A stretch of DNA of 64,000 nucleotides from Woeseiaceae bacterium (GTDB taxonomy: Bacteria; Pseudomonadota; Gammaproteobacteria; Steroidobacterales; Woeseiaceae): assembly GCA_021773035.1 (NCBI GenBank), contig JAJFKU010000063.1, positions 248,001 through 312,000 of the forward strand, read 5' to 3'. The position numbers were made by a program, and so were the translations under genes. Shown here piece by piece: positions 51,635 to 61,079 of the stretch. The notes under the pieces are model-generated. The model was not told the origin of the DNA, did not search any database, and saw only the letters and a program-made list of their open reading frames with translations. Positions within the stretch are counted from its first letter, which is position 1. Every line of letters begins with the position of its first letter.

Positions 51635-54376
51635 ATGAACAGGCTATCTCGAAAACACATTTCGCTACTCGCACCGAGTCAAACCTTCAAATCACATTGC
51701 CAGAGAGACCTGGTAAGTCGAGCGCGTTATCTGGCAGCAGTGTTTTGTATGCTGCCGTTGGCCGTTTTCGCTCAGGAAAACACGGACGAGTCGTCCGAGA
51801 ATGATGCACCTCTGGAAGAGATCGTCGTGACCGGTACGGCCTCAAACTACAAGAATTCCGTACTGGGTAAACGTTCGGCAGACGGCATTGTGGACATGCT
51901 TGATACGGATGAGCTGGGTCGACTGCCCGACAAGAACATCGGAGAGACTTTGAACCGTATTCCTGGCGTGAGCATGCTGCTGGAAAAGGGCGAGGGACGT
52001 TTCGTACAGATTCGCGGCGTTTCGCCGCGACTGAATAACGTGACCATCAACGGTATGCAGTTAGGGTCTGTAGATTCCGATGAGGGAGGTCGGGCGGCAC
52101 CACTGGACCTCGTTGGTGGCGAAATGCTCGGTGGCGTCCAGGTCTCGAAAACGCCTACATCTGATATGGACGGCACCGGTATCGGTGGCACATTGAACCT
52201 GACGACTAAACAACCGTTCGACTACGAGGATGATTTCGTTGCGCTGGTTACCGCGCGCGTCGGCGACGAAGGCATATCGTCCATTTCGACTATCGATGCA
52301 ATTGAGACTCCCTGGTCCGCAGATGCAACGCTGGTCGGCAAATCGGCTGACGGGAAGCTGGGGTGGATTGTCGGCGGGGCCTATTCGAACCGTAAGACGC
52401 CGCTGCTTGGAATCTTTCAAGATGAGTGGCGTCCAGTCACTCTGGACCCAGACCCTGCTGTCGCCGGCGATGAAGAAACAATACTGCTTGCCGGTGCGGC
52501 CAAGAACAACGTCACGATCGTCGGTCGTGAGCGGCTGAACGTGAACGCAATGTTGGAATACCGTCCCAACGATACATCGCGCTATTTCATTCGCAGTTTT
52601 TCGGCGAACTGGGAAGAGCTGCAATTTCGAAATCGTTACAACCATGGCCTGAGCGATTCATTGATTGCACTCGACGGCAGCGGCAATGGAACTTTGTCGG
52701 GCAATCGTGTTCAAGTTGATCTGCGAAGCGAGCCCACGGAAAAGGATCTGTTCTCCGTCGCGATCGGTGGCGAGAATGTCTTCGACCTGTGGACAGTCGA
52801 TTACACCGTTCAATTCAATGACAACAAGGTAAGTGAACCAAACAATCGTTGGGAGTTTCGAACAGGCGGCAGTACGGTCGGTCCAGACGATTTCGTCATC
52901 GAAAGCAATCACCTGGTGACTATCACCTCGAACGGCGCAGATCCACAAGACCCTGCTCTTCAAGGATTCCGGCGCGTTCGCTTCGAGGAAAAACGAAGTG
53001 ACGAAGATACTGCGATCGGTGCAGTGAACTTTCGTCGTGACTTGAGTGAATCTTTCGGCAACGCAGACTCTGCCTACGTCAAATTTGGTGCGAAGTGGTC
53101 GGAGACTGACCGAGATCGGAATGATTCCCGTATTCGATACGACGTCGGCGATGTTCCGTGGACGGCGGCTACAGATCCTTCACTCAATGGAGGTGGATTC
53201 ACTAATCCCGTACCAATCGCGGGGCGTCCAAACCTGTGGTTGGACTTCAATGGGCTCAGTGCCTTCTTCGCGGCTAACCGCGACGATCCGGACTTCTTTG
53301 ATCTGAACGAAAACGACACGTTTGTTCAGGATTTTCAGGATGATTTCACACTGACTGAACGAGTGCTTGCGGCCTACGTTATGGGCAAGATCGAATTTGG
53401 GACGACCAGTTGGATCGCCGGTGTGCGAGTAGAAGATACAGATGTCAGTGCTTCCGCATTCACCCTGGTTGACGACGGTAGCGGTTTAAGGGCTGACCCA
53501 ATCAACGACGGCGGTTCTTACACCAATGTCTTGCCATCGCTGATATTCACTGCAGAGCTACCGCATGACGTCGTATTTCGCGCGGGCTACAGCGAAGCAA
53601 TCGGCCGACCCGACTTCGATGCACTCGCACCCCGTTCGTCGCTCGATATTGAAGATGACCCCGTCATAGGGACCATTGGTACTTTGTCGATCGGTAACCC
53701 CAATTTGGAGGCGCGCGAGTCGAGTAACTACGATTTGTCGCTGGAGTGGTACTTCGATGAGGGCTCGCTGCTGGCAGTTTCCGTCTTTTACAAGGATATC
53801 GGCAATGAGATTATTGGCGCGCCGACGCAACGATTCACTGATTTCACTTTTCAGGGTGTAACCTACGATCAGTTCGAAATTGATACCACGATCAATGCAC
53901 AGTCATCGGAAATCAAGGGTGTTGAACTGACCTTCGTTGATGTATTTGAGTTCCTCCCGGCGCCATTCGACGGCCTCGGTTTCGCAGGAGCGTTGACGTA
54001 TCTTGATTCGGAAATCGATATTGAACGAAATGGCGTCGTGGAGACGTTACCCTTGTTCGAACAGGCGGATAGTTCAATTAGCCTGACGGCCTTTTATCAG
54101 AAAGGGCCCTACGATGTCTCTGTTACATTCAATCGCAACGACAATTTCCTGACGGATCTTGGCCCGACTCGAGAGTTTGATCTGGATCAGGGCGCATTCG
54201 AGCGTATCGATGCCCGTGTTCAGTATAGTGTGAATGACAAACTCAAGCTGTTTCTCGAAGGCACGAATCTCAATGATGAGCCGACTACGGAGTTTCAAGG
54301 TGGAATCGAAAGCCAGAATACCGAATACGAATTCTCCGGGCGAACGATTTTCATAGGTGCTACCAGCAGTTTTTGA
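51635..54376 (+). CDS. TonB-dependent receptor (sugar/oligosaccharide uptake type)
   Basis: The 913-aa outer-membrane protein has a long signal peptide with the hydrophobic core RYLAAVFCMLPLAVFAQ, a TonB box LEEIVVTGTA, a plug domain (RLPDKNIGETLNRIPGVSML onward) and a beta-barrel ending in Phe. It lacks the STN domain of the first receptor, so it is a transporter without sigma signalling. Neighbouring galactonate enzymes, transporter genes and a rhamnosidase suggest a glycan or glycoside ligand. I choose the ATG at 51635, preceded by GAGGAC; a TTG at 51620 would add five residues. Confidence 0.92.
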   Translation: MNRLSRKHISLLAPSQTFKSHCQRDLVSRARYLAAVFCMLPLAVFAQENTDESSENDAPLEEIVVTGTASNYKNSVLGKRSADGIVDMLDTDELGRLPDKNIGETLNRIPGVSMLLEKGEGRFVQIRGVSPRLNNVTINGMQLGSVDSDEGGRAAPLDLVGGEMLGGVQVSKTPTSDMDGTGIGGTLNLTTKQPFDYEDDFVALVTARVGDEGISSISTIDAIETPWSADATLVGKSADGKLGWIVGGAYSNRKTPLLGIFQDEWRPVTLDPDPAVAGDEETILLAGAAKNNVTIVGRERLNVNAMLEYRPNDTSRYFIRSFSANWEELQFRNRYNHGLSDSLIALDGSGNGTLSGNRVQVDLRSEPTEKDLFSVAIGGENVFDLWTVDYTVQFNDNKVSEPNNRWEFRTGGSTVGPDDFVIESNHLVTITSNGADPQDPALQGFRRVRFEEKRSDEDTAIGAVNFRRDLSESFGNADSAYVKFGAKWSETDRDRNDSRIRYDVGDVPWTAATDPSLNGGGFTNPVPIAGRPNLWLDFNGLSAFFAANRDDPDFFDLNENDTFVQDFQDDFTLTERVLAAYVMGKIEFGTTSWIAGVRVEDTDVSASAFTLVDDGSGLRADPINDGGSYTNVLPSLIFTAELPHDVVFRAGYSEAIGRPDFDALAPRSSLDIEDDPVIGTIGTLSIGNPNLEARESSNYDLSLEWYFDEGSLLAVSVFYKDIGNEIIGAPTQRFTDFTFQGVTYDQFEIDTTINAQSSEIKGVELTFVDVFEFLPAPFDGLGFAGALTYLDSEIDIERNGVVETLPLFEQADSSISLTAFYQKGPYDVSVTFNRNDNFLTDLGPTREFDLDQGAFERIDARVQYSVNDKLKLFLEGTNLNDEPTTEFQGGIESQNTEYEFSGRTIFIGATSSF

Positions 54377-54421
54377 GTACCGCATCTTAAGGTTTGTCAG
54401 CATGGCAAAGGGGTAGACGTT

Positions 54422-55303
54422 GTGACTTTTCGACAGATTTCGCTGTTCGTTCTCTGCTCACTGTTCGGGGGCTACGGACATACGGCAGAAGTGCCGGCTT
54501 TTGAAGCGGAACTGCTGCAGGTGTTCGATGTTCCAATCGCAAAGCAGGGTGTCGCGGTTGGCGGCGAATACTTCTACGTCGTTGACAAAAGGGCCATAAG
54601 CAAACACGTGAAGGCGACAGGTGACCTTGTGTCCTTTTGGCCCGGTGACGATGATGCGGGCAATCCGCTTATTCATATGGATGGCCTGATCGAACACGAG
54701 GGACAGCTTTTTGCCGCTCATTCGAATTACCCCGAGTCGCCAATGACGAGCTCAGTCGAAGTATGGGATGCCGAAGCGATGCAGCACGTGGCGTCTCATA
54801 GTTTTGGCATCAATAGGGGTTCTCTCACGTGGCTCGATTGGCACGCTGGTTCCTGGTGGGGAGCATTTGCCAACTATGACAAGGTGCAGTCGGGGCAGTT
54901 GAATCCCTATGGCCTCACGAATAACACCCAGATTGTGAAGTTCGACGAAAATTTTGTAGTGACCGAATCGTGGACGCTGCCGCACAATATTCTTGATCGC
55001 ATTCGCCCGATGAGCAACTCAGGCGGGTCCTGGGGGCCGGATGGTTATTTGTACCTCACCGGGCATGATCACGGTGAAATCTACGTTATGGAACTGCCGC
55101 TCGCCGGGTCTGTTCTGCATCAGGTTGCTACGGTCATGGTGCCGGTTATGGAGGGCCAGGGTATAGCCTGGGACCGATCGGGTGAAGTTCGAAATCTATG
55201 GGGGATAAATAAGCAACAAAGAAAAGTGGCTCGATTGAAAATGCCGGAGATTACGGCTGGCCGCTCGCAAAGAGTTGCGGAGCCGGCAAGACCAGCAGAT
55301 TGA
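54422..55303 (+). CDS. secreted propeller-type protein (cycloisomerase-like annotation group)
   Basis: The 293-aa product has a signal peptide (ISLFVLCSLFGGYGHTAE). The mature part is beta-propeller-like, with VWDAEAMQHVASHSFGI, GSLTWLDWHAGSWWGAFANYD and NSGGSWGPDGYLYLTGHD, phrases found in a group of secreted proteins often labelled cycloisomerase in databases. That label is not experimentally grounded as far as I know. A GGGG ribosome binding site precedes the GTG start. It lies between the TonB receptor and an MFS transporter, so a role in the same substrate pathway is likely. Confidence 0.65.
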   Translation: MTFRQISLFVLCSLFGGYGHTAEVPAFEAELLQVFDVPIAKQGVAVGGEYFYVVDKRAISKHVKATGDLVSFWPGDDDAGNPLIHMDGLIEHEGQLFAAHSNYPESPMTSSVEVWDAEAMQHVASHSFGINRGSLTWLDWHAGSWWGAFANYDKVQSGQLNPYGLTNNTQIVKFDENFVVTESWTLPHNILDRIRPMSNSGGSWGPDGYLYLTGHDHGEIYVMELPLAGSVLHQVATVMVPVMEGQGIAWDRSGEVRNLWGINKQQRKVARLKMPEITAGRSQRVAEPARPAD

Positions 55304-55339
55304 CCGGATTGAACTCCGCAGAGATCTCTGACAAATAAT

Positions 55340-56680
55340 ATGCGAAGTATCGTCAAATGGTTCGCGACGGGCCCGGACCGCCCCCCAATCGAAGATTCGG
55401 ACCGGGTCCGTCGAATTTTTGACAAGCGGCGCTGGCGAGTATTCGTCTGGCTAATCGTTGGTTACGGCTTTTTCTATACCTGTCGTCTGAGTTTGTCGGT
55501 GGCCAAAAAGCCGATGCTTGATGACGGTGTGTTATCGGTCGAGCAAATGGGGATCATCGGCGCGGTGCTCCTGTATGTATACGCCTTCGGTAAGTTCTTC
55601 AACGGCTTTCTGGCCGATCGCGCTAACATCCGGCGCTTTATGTCGATGGCATTGTTCCTGTCGGCCATCGTCAACCTGTTGTTCGGATCGGCAAATAACT
55701 TCTTACTGTTCGCAGTTTTGTGGGCATTTAACGGGTGGTTTCAATCCATTGGTTCGGCGCCCAGCGTGGTGTCTCTTTGTCAGTGGTTCAGTAATCGTGA
55801 ACGGGGAACACGCTACGGTATCTGGGCCGGGGCCCACAATATCGGCGAGGGGCTAACGTTCGTCGGTACAGCGTTGATCGTCAATATGTTTGGCTGGCGG
55901 TGGGGGTTTTGGGCGCCTGGTATGGCCTGTATTGTTGTTGCCATCATCATGTATATCAACCTCTCGGACAGGCCAGAGACGTATGGTCTGCCGAAGGTAG
56001 CGGATTACAAACAAGACTATTCGGCGGGAAAACCCAGCACTGAGTCGACCGGGTCGCAGCAGCTGATGGTGCTAAAGAGCCCGGTCGTGTGGGTGTTGGG
56101 GATAAGTAGTGCCTGCATGTACATGACCCGTTACGCGGTCAACAGTTGGGCGATTTTCTATTTGCAGGAAGGCAAAGGCTATGAGTTGCTTGAGGCTGCT
56201 TCGGCAATGGCCGCATATCCTGTGTTCGGTCTTGCCGGTGCGATATTTTCCGGCGTCTTGTCGGACCGCTTGTTTGGCTCGCGCCGCAATGTGCCGGCCC
56301 TTCTATACGGTCTCTTGCTAACGGGCTCACTGTGCCTGTTTTATTACTCTCCGCCCGGCATGTTAATCGTGGATACGATCGCTCTGGGCCTGTTTGGGTT
56401 CGCCATCGGTGGCCTGGTTGTATTCCTGGCGGGTCTTATCGCCGTTGACCTGATGCCCATCGGCGCCGCCGGCGCCGTTAAGGGCGTCATCGGGCTGTTC
56501 TCGTACCTGGGAGCCGCAAGCCAGGACTGGATTAGTGGCATGCTGATCGAACGGTCTAAAACGGTCGTCGGCGGTGTTACCAGTTATCAGTTTGATCAGG
56601 CCTTCTTTTTCTGGATTGGTGCATCGATAGCTTCGATGTTGCTGGCCCTGATTGTCTGGAACAAGAAACCTAAAGAATGA
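55340..56680 (+). CDS. OPA-type MFS transporter (organophosphate/sugar-acid antiporter family)
   Basis: The 446-aa protein has 12 predicted helices and OPA-family phrases: FVWLIVGYGFFYTCRLSLSV in helix 1, GKFFNGFLADR between helices 2 and 3, and FNGWFQSIGSAPSVVSL. GlpT and UhpT are members that exchange sugar phosphates for phosphate. Here, within a sugar-acid locus, a hexose, glycoside or aldonate is possible. It ends 19 bases before the GH106-like gene, probably one transcript. Confidence 0.88.
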   Translation: MRSIVKWFATGPDRPPIEDSDRVRRIFDKRRWRVFVWLIVGYGFFYTCRLSLSVAKKPMLDDGVLSVEQMGIIGAVLLYVYAFGKFFNGFLADRANIRRFMSMALFLSAIVNLLFGSANNFLLFAVLWAFNGWFQSIGSAPSVVSLCQWFSNRERGTRYGIWAGAHNIGEGLTFVGTALIVNMFGWRWGFWAPGMACIVVAIIMYINLSDRPETYGLPKVADYKQDYSAGKPSTESTGSQQLMVLKSPVVWVLGISSACMYMTRYAVNSWAIFYLQEGKGYELLEAASAMAAYPVFGLAGAIFSGVLSDRLFGSRRNVPALLYGLLLTGSLCLFYYSPPGMLIVDTIALGLFGFAIGGLVVFLAGLIAVDLMPIGAAGAVKGVIGLFSYLGAASQDWISGMLIERSKTVVGGVTSYQFDQAFFFWIGASIASMLLALIVWNKKPKE

Positions 56681-56699
56681 CAGTAGCGGTATCAAGATA

Positions 56700-59600
56700 A
56701 TGGGTCGAGCCATTCTCTTGCTTGTGTCATTGGGCTTAAGCACGATTCTGCTTGCCCAGAGCCGCACCGATCTCGAAAAGAACTTTGCCAATCCGCCTGA
56801 CTCTGCCCGCCCGTGGGTCCTTGGTTTCGCTCTGAACGGCAACCATAGCAAGGCAGGAATTACCGCCGACCTGGAGGCGATGGCACGCGTCGGTATTGGT
56901 GGCGTTCTGTTTATGGAAACAGATCAGGGCGTACCTGAGGGACCGATTTCGTTTTCCAGCTCCGAGTGGCAGGAAATGTTTCAGCATCTATTGGCGGAAG
57001 CCAGCCGACTTGGACTTGAAGTAAACATGCACAACGCGGCAGGCTGGACCGGCAGCGGCGGACCGTGGATTACTCCTGAGCTTTCCATGCAACGGGTCGT
57101 CTGGGCGGAGACAAAAGTGGCCGGACCGCAGCGATTCGACGGGAGCCTGGCTCAGCCGCAGTCGAACAGGAACTTCTATCGAGACATCGCAGTATTCGCG
57201 TATCCCACACCGTCGGTTGACTACCGCATCCCGCGAGTAGAGGGCAAATCGGGCGGGGCGACAACGAGAATCGAGATAACGCCGCGCGCCAGTTTTCCTT
57301 CGCTGCCTGACGGCGCGACGGTGAGCCGTGACGATACCGTGAACCTGACGGCGAAATTGACCCCTGACGGCCGTCTCGCATGGAATGTGCCGGACGGCGA
57401 ATGGACACTGTTACGTATCGGTTACACGACAACCGGTCAGGAAAATTACCCCGCACCACTTCCAGGCAGGGGACTGGAGTCGGACAAGCTCAGCAAGGAA
57501 GCGACGGAAGTACACTTCAACGCTTTATTGCGAAAGCTGATCCACAACAACGATTCGCTCGCAGGCGAGATGCGTACGCTGGTTGCAGCTCATGTTGATA
57601 GTTGGGAGGTGGGATCTCAGAACTGGACGCCGACATTTCTCCAGGAGTTTCAACGACTGAGGGCTTATGACGCAGTGCCGTTCCTACCTGTAATGAGTGG
57701 GCGCGTCATCGACAGTCTGGAAACCTCGGAACGCTTCCTCTGGGATGTTCGGCAGACGATTTCCGATCTGCTGGCCGACAACTACATTGGCCACCTCAAC
57801 ACCCTGACGCGCCGTCATGGGATGCGATTGACGCATGAATCCTACGACAAGATGCCGGCCACTGATTTGGTGGTCGCCGGGCGCGTTGATGAGCCGATGG
57901 GTGAGTTCTGGACCTTGGAGAAATTTCGAAAAGCCTATAGCGTCCTCGAAATGACATCGGCAGCACACGTCTATGGCAAGCCGATTGTCGGCGCTGAGGC
58001 GTTTACGGCCAATCGAAACGAGAAGTGGCAATATCATCCCGGAAACATCAAGGACGTTGGTGACTGGGCCTTCACTGAAGGCATCAATCGCTTCGTGATT
58101 CACCGCTACGCGTTTCAGCCCTGGACGAAACCAGTTCGTGCACCAGGCATGGGTATGGGGCCATGGGGATTGCACTACGAGAGAACTCAGACCTGGTGGG
58201 AGTGGTCACGCGGATGGCACGAATACCTCGCGCGCAGCCAGTACTTGTTGCAACAGGGTTTATTCGTTGCAGATCTGTGTTTTCTCGTGCCGGAAGGATC
58301 ACCGCAACGGTCAAGATCACCGATAAAAGCTGGTCGCCTTCTGCCAGGGGGCCATCTTCGGCCCGGTTATAGTTTCGACCTTTGTCCACCTGAGGTGGTT
58401 ATCGAACGAATGACCGTGAAGAATGGCCGACTCGTTCTGCCAGATGGCATGAACTACCGTATGCTCGTTTTACCTAGCGTAAATACGATGACACCGCGGT
58501 TACTGCGCAAGATACGCGATCTTGTTAGCGAAGGTGCTGTCGTGATGGGCTCGCCTCCTGCCGCATCGCCGAGCCTTACAGGTTTTCCGAAGAGCGATGA
58601 GCAAGTAAGAGCACTGGCTCGTGAGCTCTGGGGAGATCGTACTGCGCCGGCTGAATTGACCGAACGTGTGTTCGGCAAAGGCCGCGTTTTCTGGGGCGCC
58701 GATCTGCTGCGGCCGGATCTGATCTACGAACCGATGACCTCGTTCGATTTGGCCAGGTGGATATGGTTCATGGAAAGTGGCCGAACGGTTTCCGCAGCTT
58801 CTGAAAAACGGTACTTTCGCCGCTTTCTCGACGTCGACGATCGCAGTACGATCACTTCAGCGAAGATGACGATTGCTGCTGACACTGCTTTCGAGCTGTG
58901 GATCAATAATCTTCGGGTCGGTGGTGGCGGCGTCCGTACGTTGAGAGTCGCGGAATGGCTGAAGCCGGGACGAAACCTGATTGCCATAGTCGTCGACAAG
59001 CAGCCAGACCGTGGCGGTCCCACCGGCCTTGCTGCAGCATTATCGATCGAGTTCAGCGATGGTCGCCGACAGGAACTTCGGACCGATGGGACTTGGCAGG
59101 CATCGGACGTCTCTCCGCTTGACTGGCCGAGCGAGGCTACTGAGGATCAGTATTGGAGTGCTGCTCTTGACCTTGGTCCGATGGGAATCGCGCCTTGGGG
59201 CCAGATTGATCAGGAGGCCGATGCGGACGATACGATACCGAATATTGATGTGGCGATAGAAGCACTGGAGAAGATGGGTGTCATACCGGATTTTCAGGCG
59301 ACAATCCCTCTACGCTATATTCACAGGCGAATTGGCGAAGTAGACGTCTATTTTCTGGCCAATCCGGAGCCTCATGAGATCGACGTAATCAGCACGTTTC
59401 GAGTCAGCGGAAAGCAAGCAGAATTCTGGTGGCCGGACACTGGCCGAATCGACCCGGTTGCCGAGTTTGAGCAATCCGGGAACACTACGAGAATACCGCT
59501 GCGACTGGATCCCGTTGGCTCAGTTTTCGTAGTGTTTCGTCCGACAGAAACGAGGCCGCAAGAAGTTGTTAGTGGAAGAAACTGGCTGGAGTTCGAGACA

Positions 59601-60197
59601 GTGCAAGAAGTTACGGGTCCCTGGGAATTGAGTTTCCCATCTGGCCGGGGAGCGCCAGAACATGTGGTATTGGATGGACTTAGTTCCTGGAGTGAAAACG
59701 ACGACCTCGGTGTGAAACACTTTTCCGGAACGGCTACCTATGAAAAGAGTTTTGAATGGAAACCGGGAACACCAGGCTCTCCTGGAAAATCGAGGGTTTT
59801 TCTCGACCTCGGTAGTGTGAAAATCATGGCGCAAGTTATTCTCAACGATCGCGATCTCGGCATCTTGTGGAAAGCGCCGTTTCGAATTGAGGTGACCGAC
59901 GCGCTGGAGGCCGGGGAGAACAGGCTCGAGATCAAAGTCGTCAATCTTTGGATCAACCGCTTGATTGGCGATGAGTTCCTGGCAGAGGACAGTGAGCGGA
60001 ATCCTGATGGGACGCTCGTAGAATGGCCGCGGTGGCTAACCGAAAACAAGCCAAGTCCAACCGGACGGGTAACTTTCAGCACGCAGCGTTTGTGGAGAAA
60101 AGATGACCCTCTGGTCGAGTCTGGTTTGATCGGCCCTGTGTTGCTGCGCTCAGTGTCTGAAAGCCATGGTGTTGAACCGAGCCCATACGGCGAGTAA
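56700..60197 (+). CDS. GH106-like alpha-L-rhamnosidase, secreted
   Basis: The 1165-aa protein has a signal peptide (AILLLVSLGLSTILLAQ). GH106 opening phrases follow: GITADLEAMARVGIGGVLFM and NMHNAAGWTGSGGPWI, then VGAEAFTANRNEKW and EGINRFVIHRYAFQPW in the catalytic TIM-barrel. The C-terminal half adds beta-sandwich domains, including a GH2-type sugar-binding segment (LWKAPFRIEVTDALEAGENRLEI). It would remove terminal L-rhamnose from oligosaccharides or glycosides imported by the receptor. I choose the ATG at 56700; an upstream frame to 56652 lies inside the transporter gene. Confidence 0.85.
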   Translation: MGRAILLLVSLGLSTILLAQSRTDLEKNFANPPDSARPWVLGFALNGNHSKAGITADLEAMARVGIGGVLFMETDQGVPEGPISFSSSEWQEMFQHLLAEASRLGLEVNMHNAAGWTGSGGPWITPELSMQRVVWAETKVAGPQRFDGSLAQPQSNRNFYRDIAVFAYPTPSVDYRIPRVEGKSGGATTRIEITPRASFPSLPDGATVSRDDTVNLTAKLTPDGRLAWNVPDGEWTLLRIGYTTTGQENYPAPLPGRGLESDKLSKEATEVHFNALLRKLIHNNDSLAGEMRTLVAAHVDSWEVGSQNWTPTFLQEFQRLRAYDAVPFLPVMSGRVIDSLETSERFLWDVRQTISDLLADNYIGHLNTLTRRHGMRLTHESYDKMPATDLVVAGRVDEPMGEFWTLEKFRKAYSVLEMTSAAHVYGKPIVGAEAFTANRNEKWQYHPGNIKDVGDWAFTEGINRFVIHRYAFQPWTKPVRAPGMGMGPWGLHYERTQTWWEWSRGWHEYLARSQYLLQQGLFVADLCFLVPEGSPQRSRSPIKAGRLLPGGHLRPGYSFDLCPPEVVIERMTVKNGRLVLPDGMNYRMLVLPSVNTMTPRLLRKIRDLVSEGAVVMGSPPAASPSLTGFPKSDEQVRALARELWGDRTAPAELTERVFGKGRVFWGADLLRPDLIYEPMTSFDLARWIWFMESGRTVSAASEKRYFRRFLDVDDRSTITSAKMTIAADTAFELWINNLRVGGGGVRTLRVAEWLKPGRNLIAIVVDKQPDRGGPTGLAAALSIEFSDGRRQELRTDGTWQASDVSPLDWPSEATEDQYWSAALDLGPMGIAPWGQIDQEADADDTIPNIDVAIEALEKMGVIPDFQATIPLRYIHRRIGEVDVYFLANPEPHEIDVISTFRVSGKQAEFWWPDTGRIDPVAEFEQSGNTTRIPLRLDPVGSVFVVFRPTETRPQEVVSGRNWLEFETVQEVTGPWELSFPSGRGAPEHVVLDGLSSWSENDDLGVKHFSGTATYEKSFEWKPGTPGSPGKSRVFLDLGSVKIMAQVILNDRDLGILWKAPFRIEVTDALEAGENRLEIKVVNLWINRLIGDEFLAEDSERNPDGTLVEWPRWLTENKPSPTGRVTFSTQRLWRKDDPLVESGLIGPVLLRSVSESHGVEPSPYGE

Positions 60198-60235
60198 CTA
60201 AGCCAGGCCGCTATGGCCTTTCTGCTTAGTACTCG
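60191..60235. terminator. long nested hairpin at the end of the GH106-like gene
   Basis: CGAGT-A-ACTAAGC (60191-60203) pairs with GCTTAGT and ACTCG (60224-60235), with one bulged A. Inside it AGGCC/GGCCT (60205-60219) forms a second stem. The stop codon of the rhamnosidase lies within the stem. No T-run follows, so it may stabilise mRNA ends or terminate with help from Rho. A convergent leftward gene ends at 60254. Confidence 0.6.
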
Positions 60236-60253
60236 CCTGCTATATGAGCATGG

Positions 60254-60373
60254 CTAGCCGTTCTTCTCTTTATAAGTTGACACGAACCACATAAAACCAG
60301 TTCCCAGGAAAAACAATCCAAGCCCACCCAGTACATTGAATAGAATTTGAGTCACGAGTACAGCCTGTTCCAT
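60254..60373 (-). CDS. 39-aa single-helix membrane peptide (Na/Pi-symporter N-terminus-like)
   Basis: The product has one hydrophobic helix, with ILFNVLGGLGLFFLGTGFMW. This resembles the first helix of Na/Pi cotransporters, where a GGLGLFLLGM phrase is typical, but the frame stops after only 39 residues with a charged end. AGAGGTG precedes the ATG at a proper distance, so it may be translated as a small membrane protein. The alternative is a remnant of a lost transporter. No homologous remainder is found next to it. Confidence 0.5.
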   Translation of the reverse strand: MEQAVLVTQILFNVLGGLGLFFLGTGFMWFVSTYKEKNG

Positions 60374-60392
60374 TCTCTTACACCTCTTTGAT

Positions 60393-61052
60393 CTAGAATG
60401 CTTCCGCAGTGTAGCTTTGTCCTTGTAGTAAGCCATTCACATGCGGGCTTGTATTTCGAAAATTGACCGGGAGCGAGCGACAGTCCGTATCCACATGCGG
60501 TGTACAAGGACCGTCGCCTACGTCGAAGTGCAGGTGTGGTTCGGTGCTGTTGCCCGAATGCCCGCTCATCCCGATGATCTGTCCCTGAACAACCACCTCT
60601 TGCAACGTGACCGACGCACCAAGTGTTGTCAAGTGTATGTATCGGCTCGTCGTGCCATCGCTATGCCGGATTACGACGTAGTTTTCTTCGCCGGGAATAC
60701 CTGTTCCGTCGCTGTAGCGTTCTTCTACCGCGACAACCATCCCGGCGCGCGAAGCAACGATCGCTGTACCGACCGGCATGAGCATATCGTAGGCGAACTG
60801 CTGATTGACTGTCGCGCTGTGACTGGAATTAGTGCAGTTGCCTTGTCCGACCATGTACGTTTCGCCGACCGAGTACGGCAGTACGTAGGCTGACGTTGCT
60901 TGTGCCGGATACGTACCAGCAGCAGTATCAGCGCAGGATACGTCGGCAGCGGCACCACCACCGCCTCCGCATCCCTGCAGAGTCACGATAACCAGAATCA
61001 GGATTAGCGACGCGAGCTCTGCCCTGAGTGTTGATCTGAAGTGCATATTCAT
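60393..61052 (-). CDS. M23/LytM-type peptidase lipoprotein with altered zinc ligand
   Basis: The 219-aa product has a signal peptide ending in LQGC (Cys28), so it is a predicted lipoprotein. The M23 domain (about 84-180) has the LytM phrases DMLMPVGTAIVASRAGMVVAV, RYIHLTTLG and HLHFD (His173, His175). The first zinc ligand, expected as His four residues before Asp89 (HxxxD), is Gln85 (QFAYD), so endopeptidase activity is doubtful. Such degenerate LytM proteins often activate amidases. It is leftward, next to the redoxin/S41 remnant. Confidence 0.8.
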   Translation of the reverse strand: MNMHFRSTLRAELASLILILVIVTLQGCGGGGGAAADVSCADTAAGTYPAQATSAYVLPYSVGETYMVGQGNCTNSSHSATVNQQFAYDMLMPVGTAIVASRAGMVVAVEERYSDGTGIPGEENYVVIRHSDGTTSRYIHLTTLGASVTLQEVVVQGQIIGMSGHSGNSTEPHLHFDVGDGPCTPHVDTDCRSLPVNFRNTSPHVNGLLQGQSYTAEAF

Positions 61053-61079
61053 TTTGGCTTTCCTTTTCTGAAGATAAGG

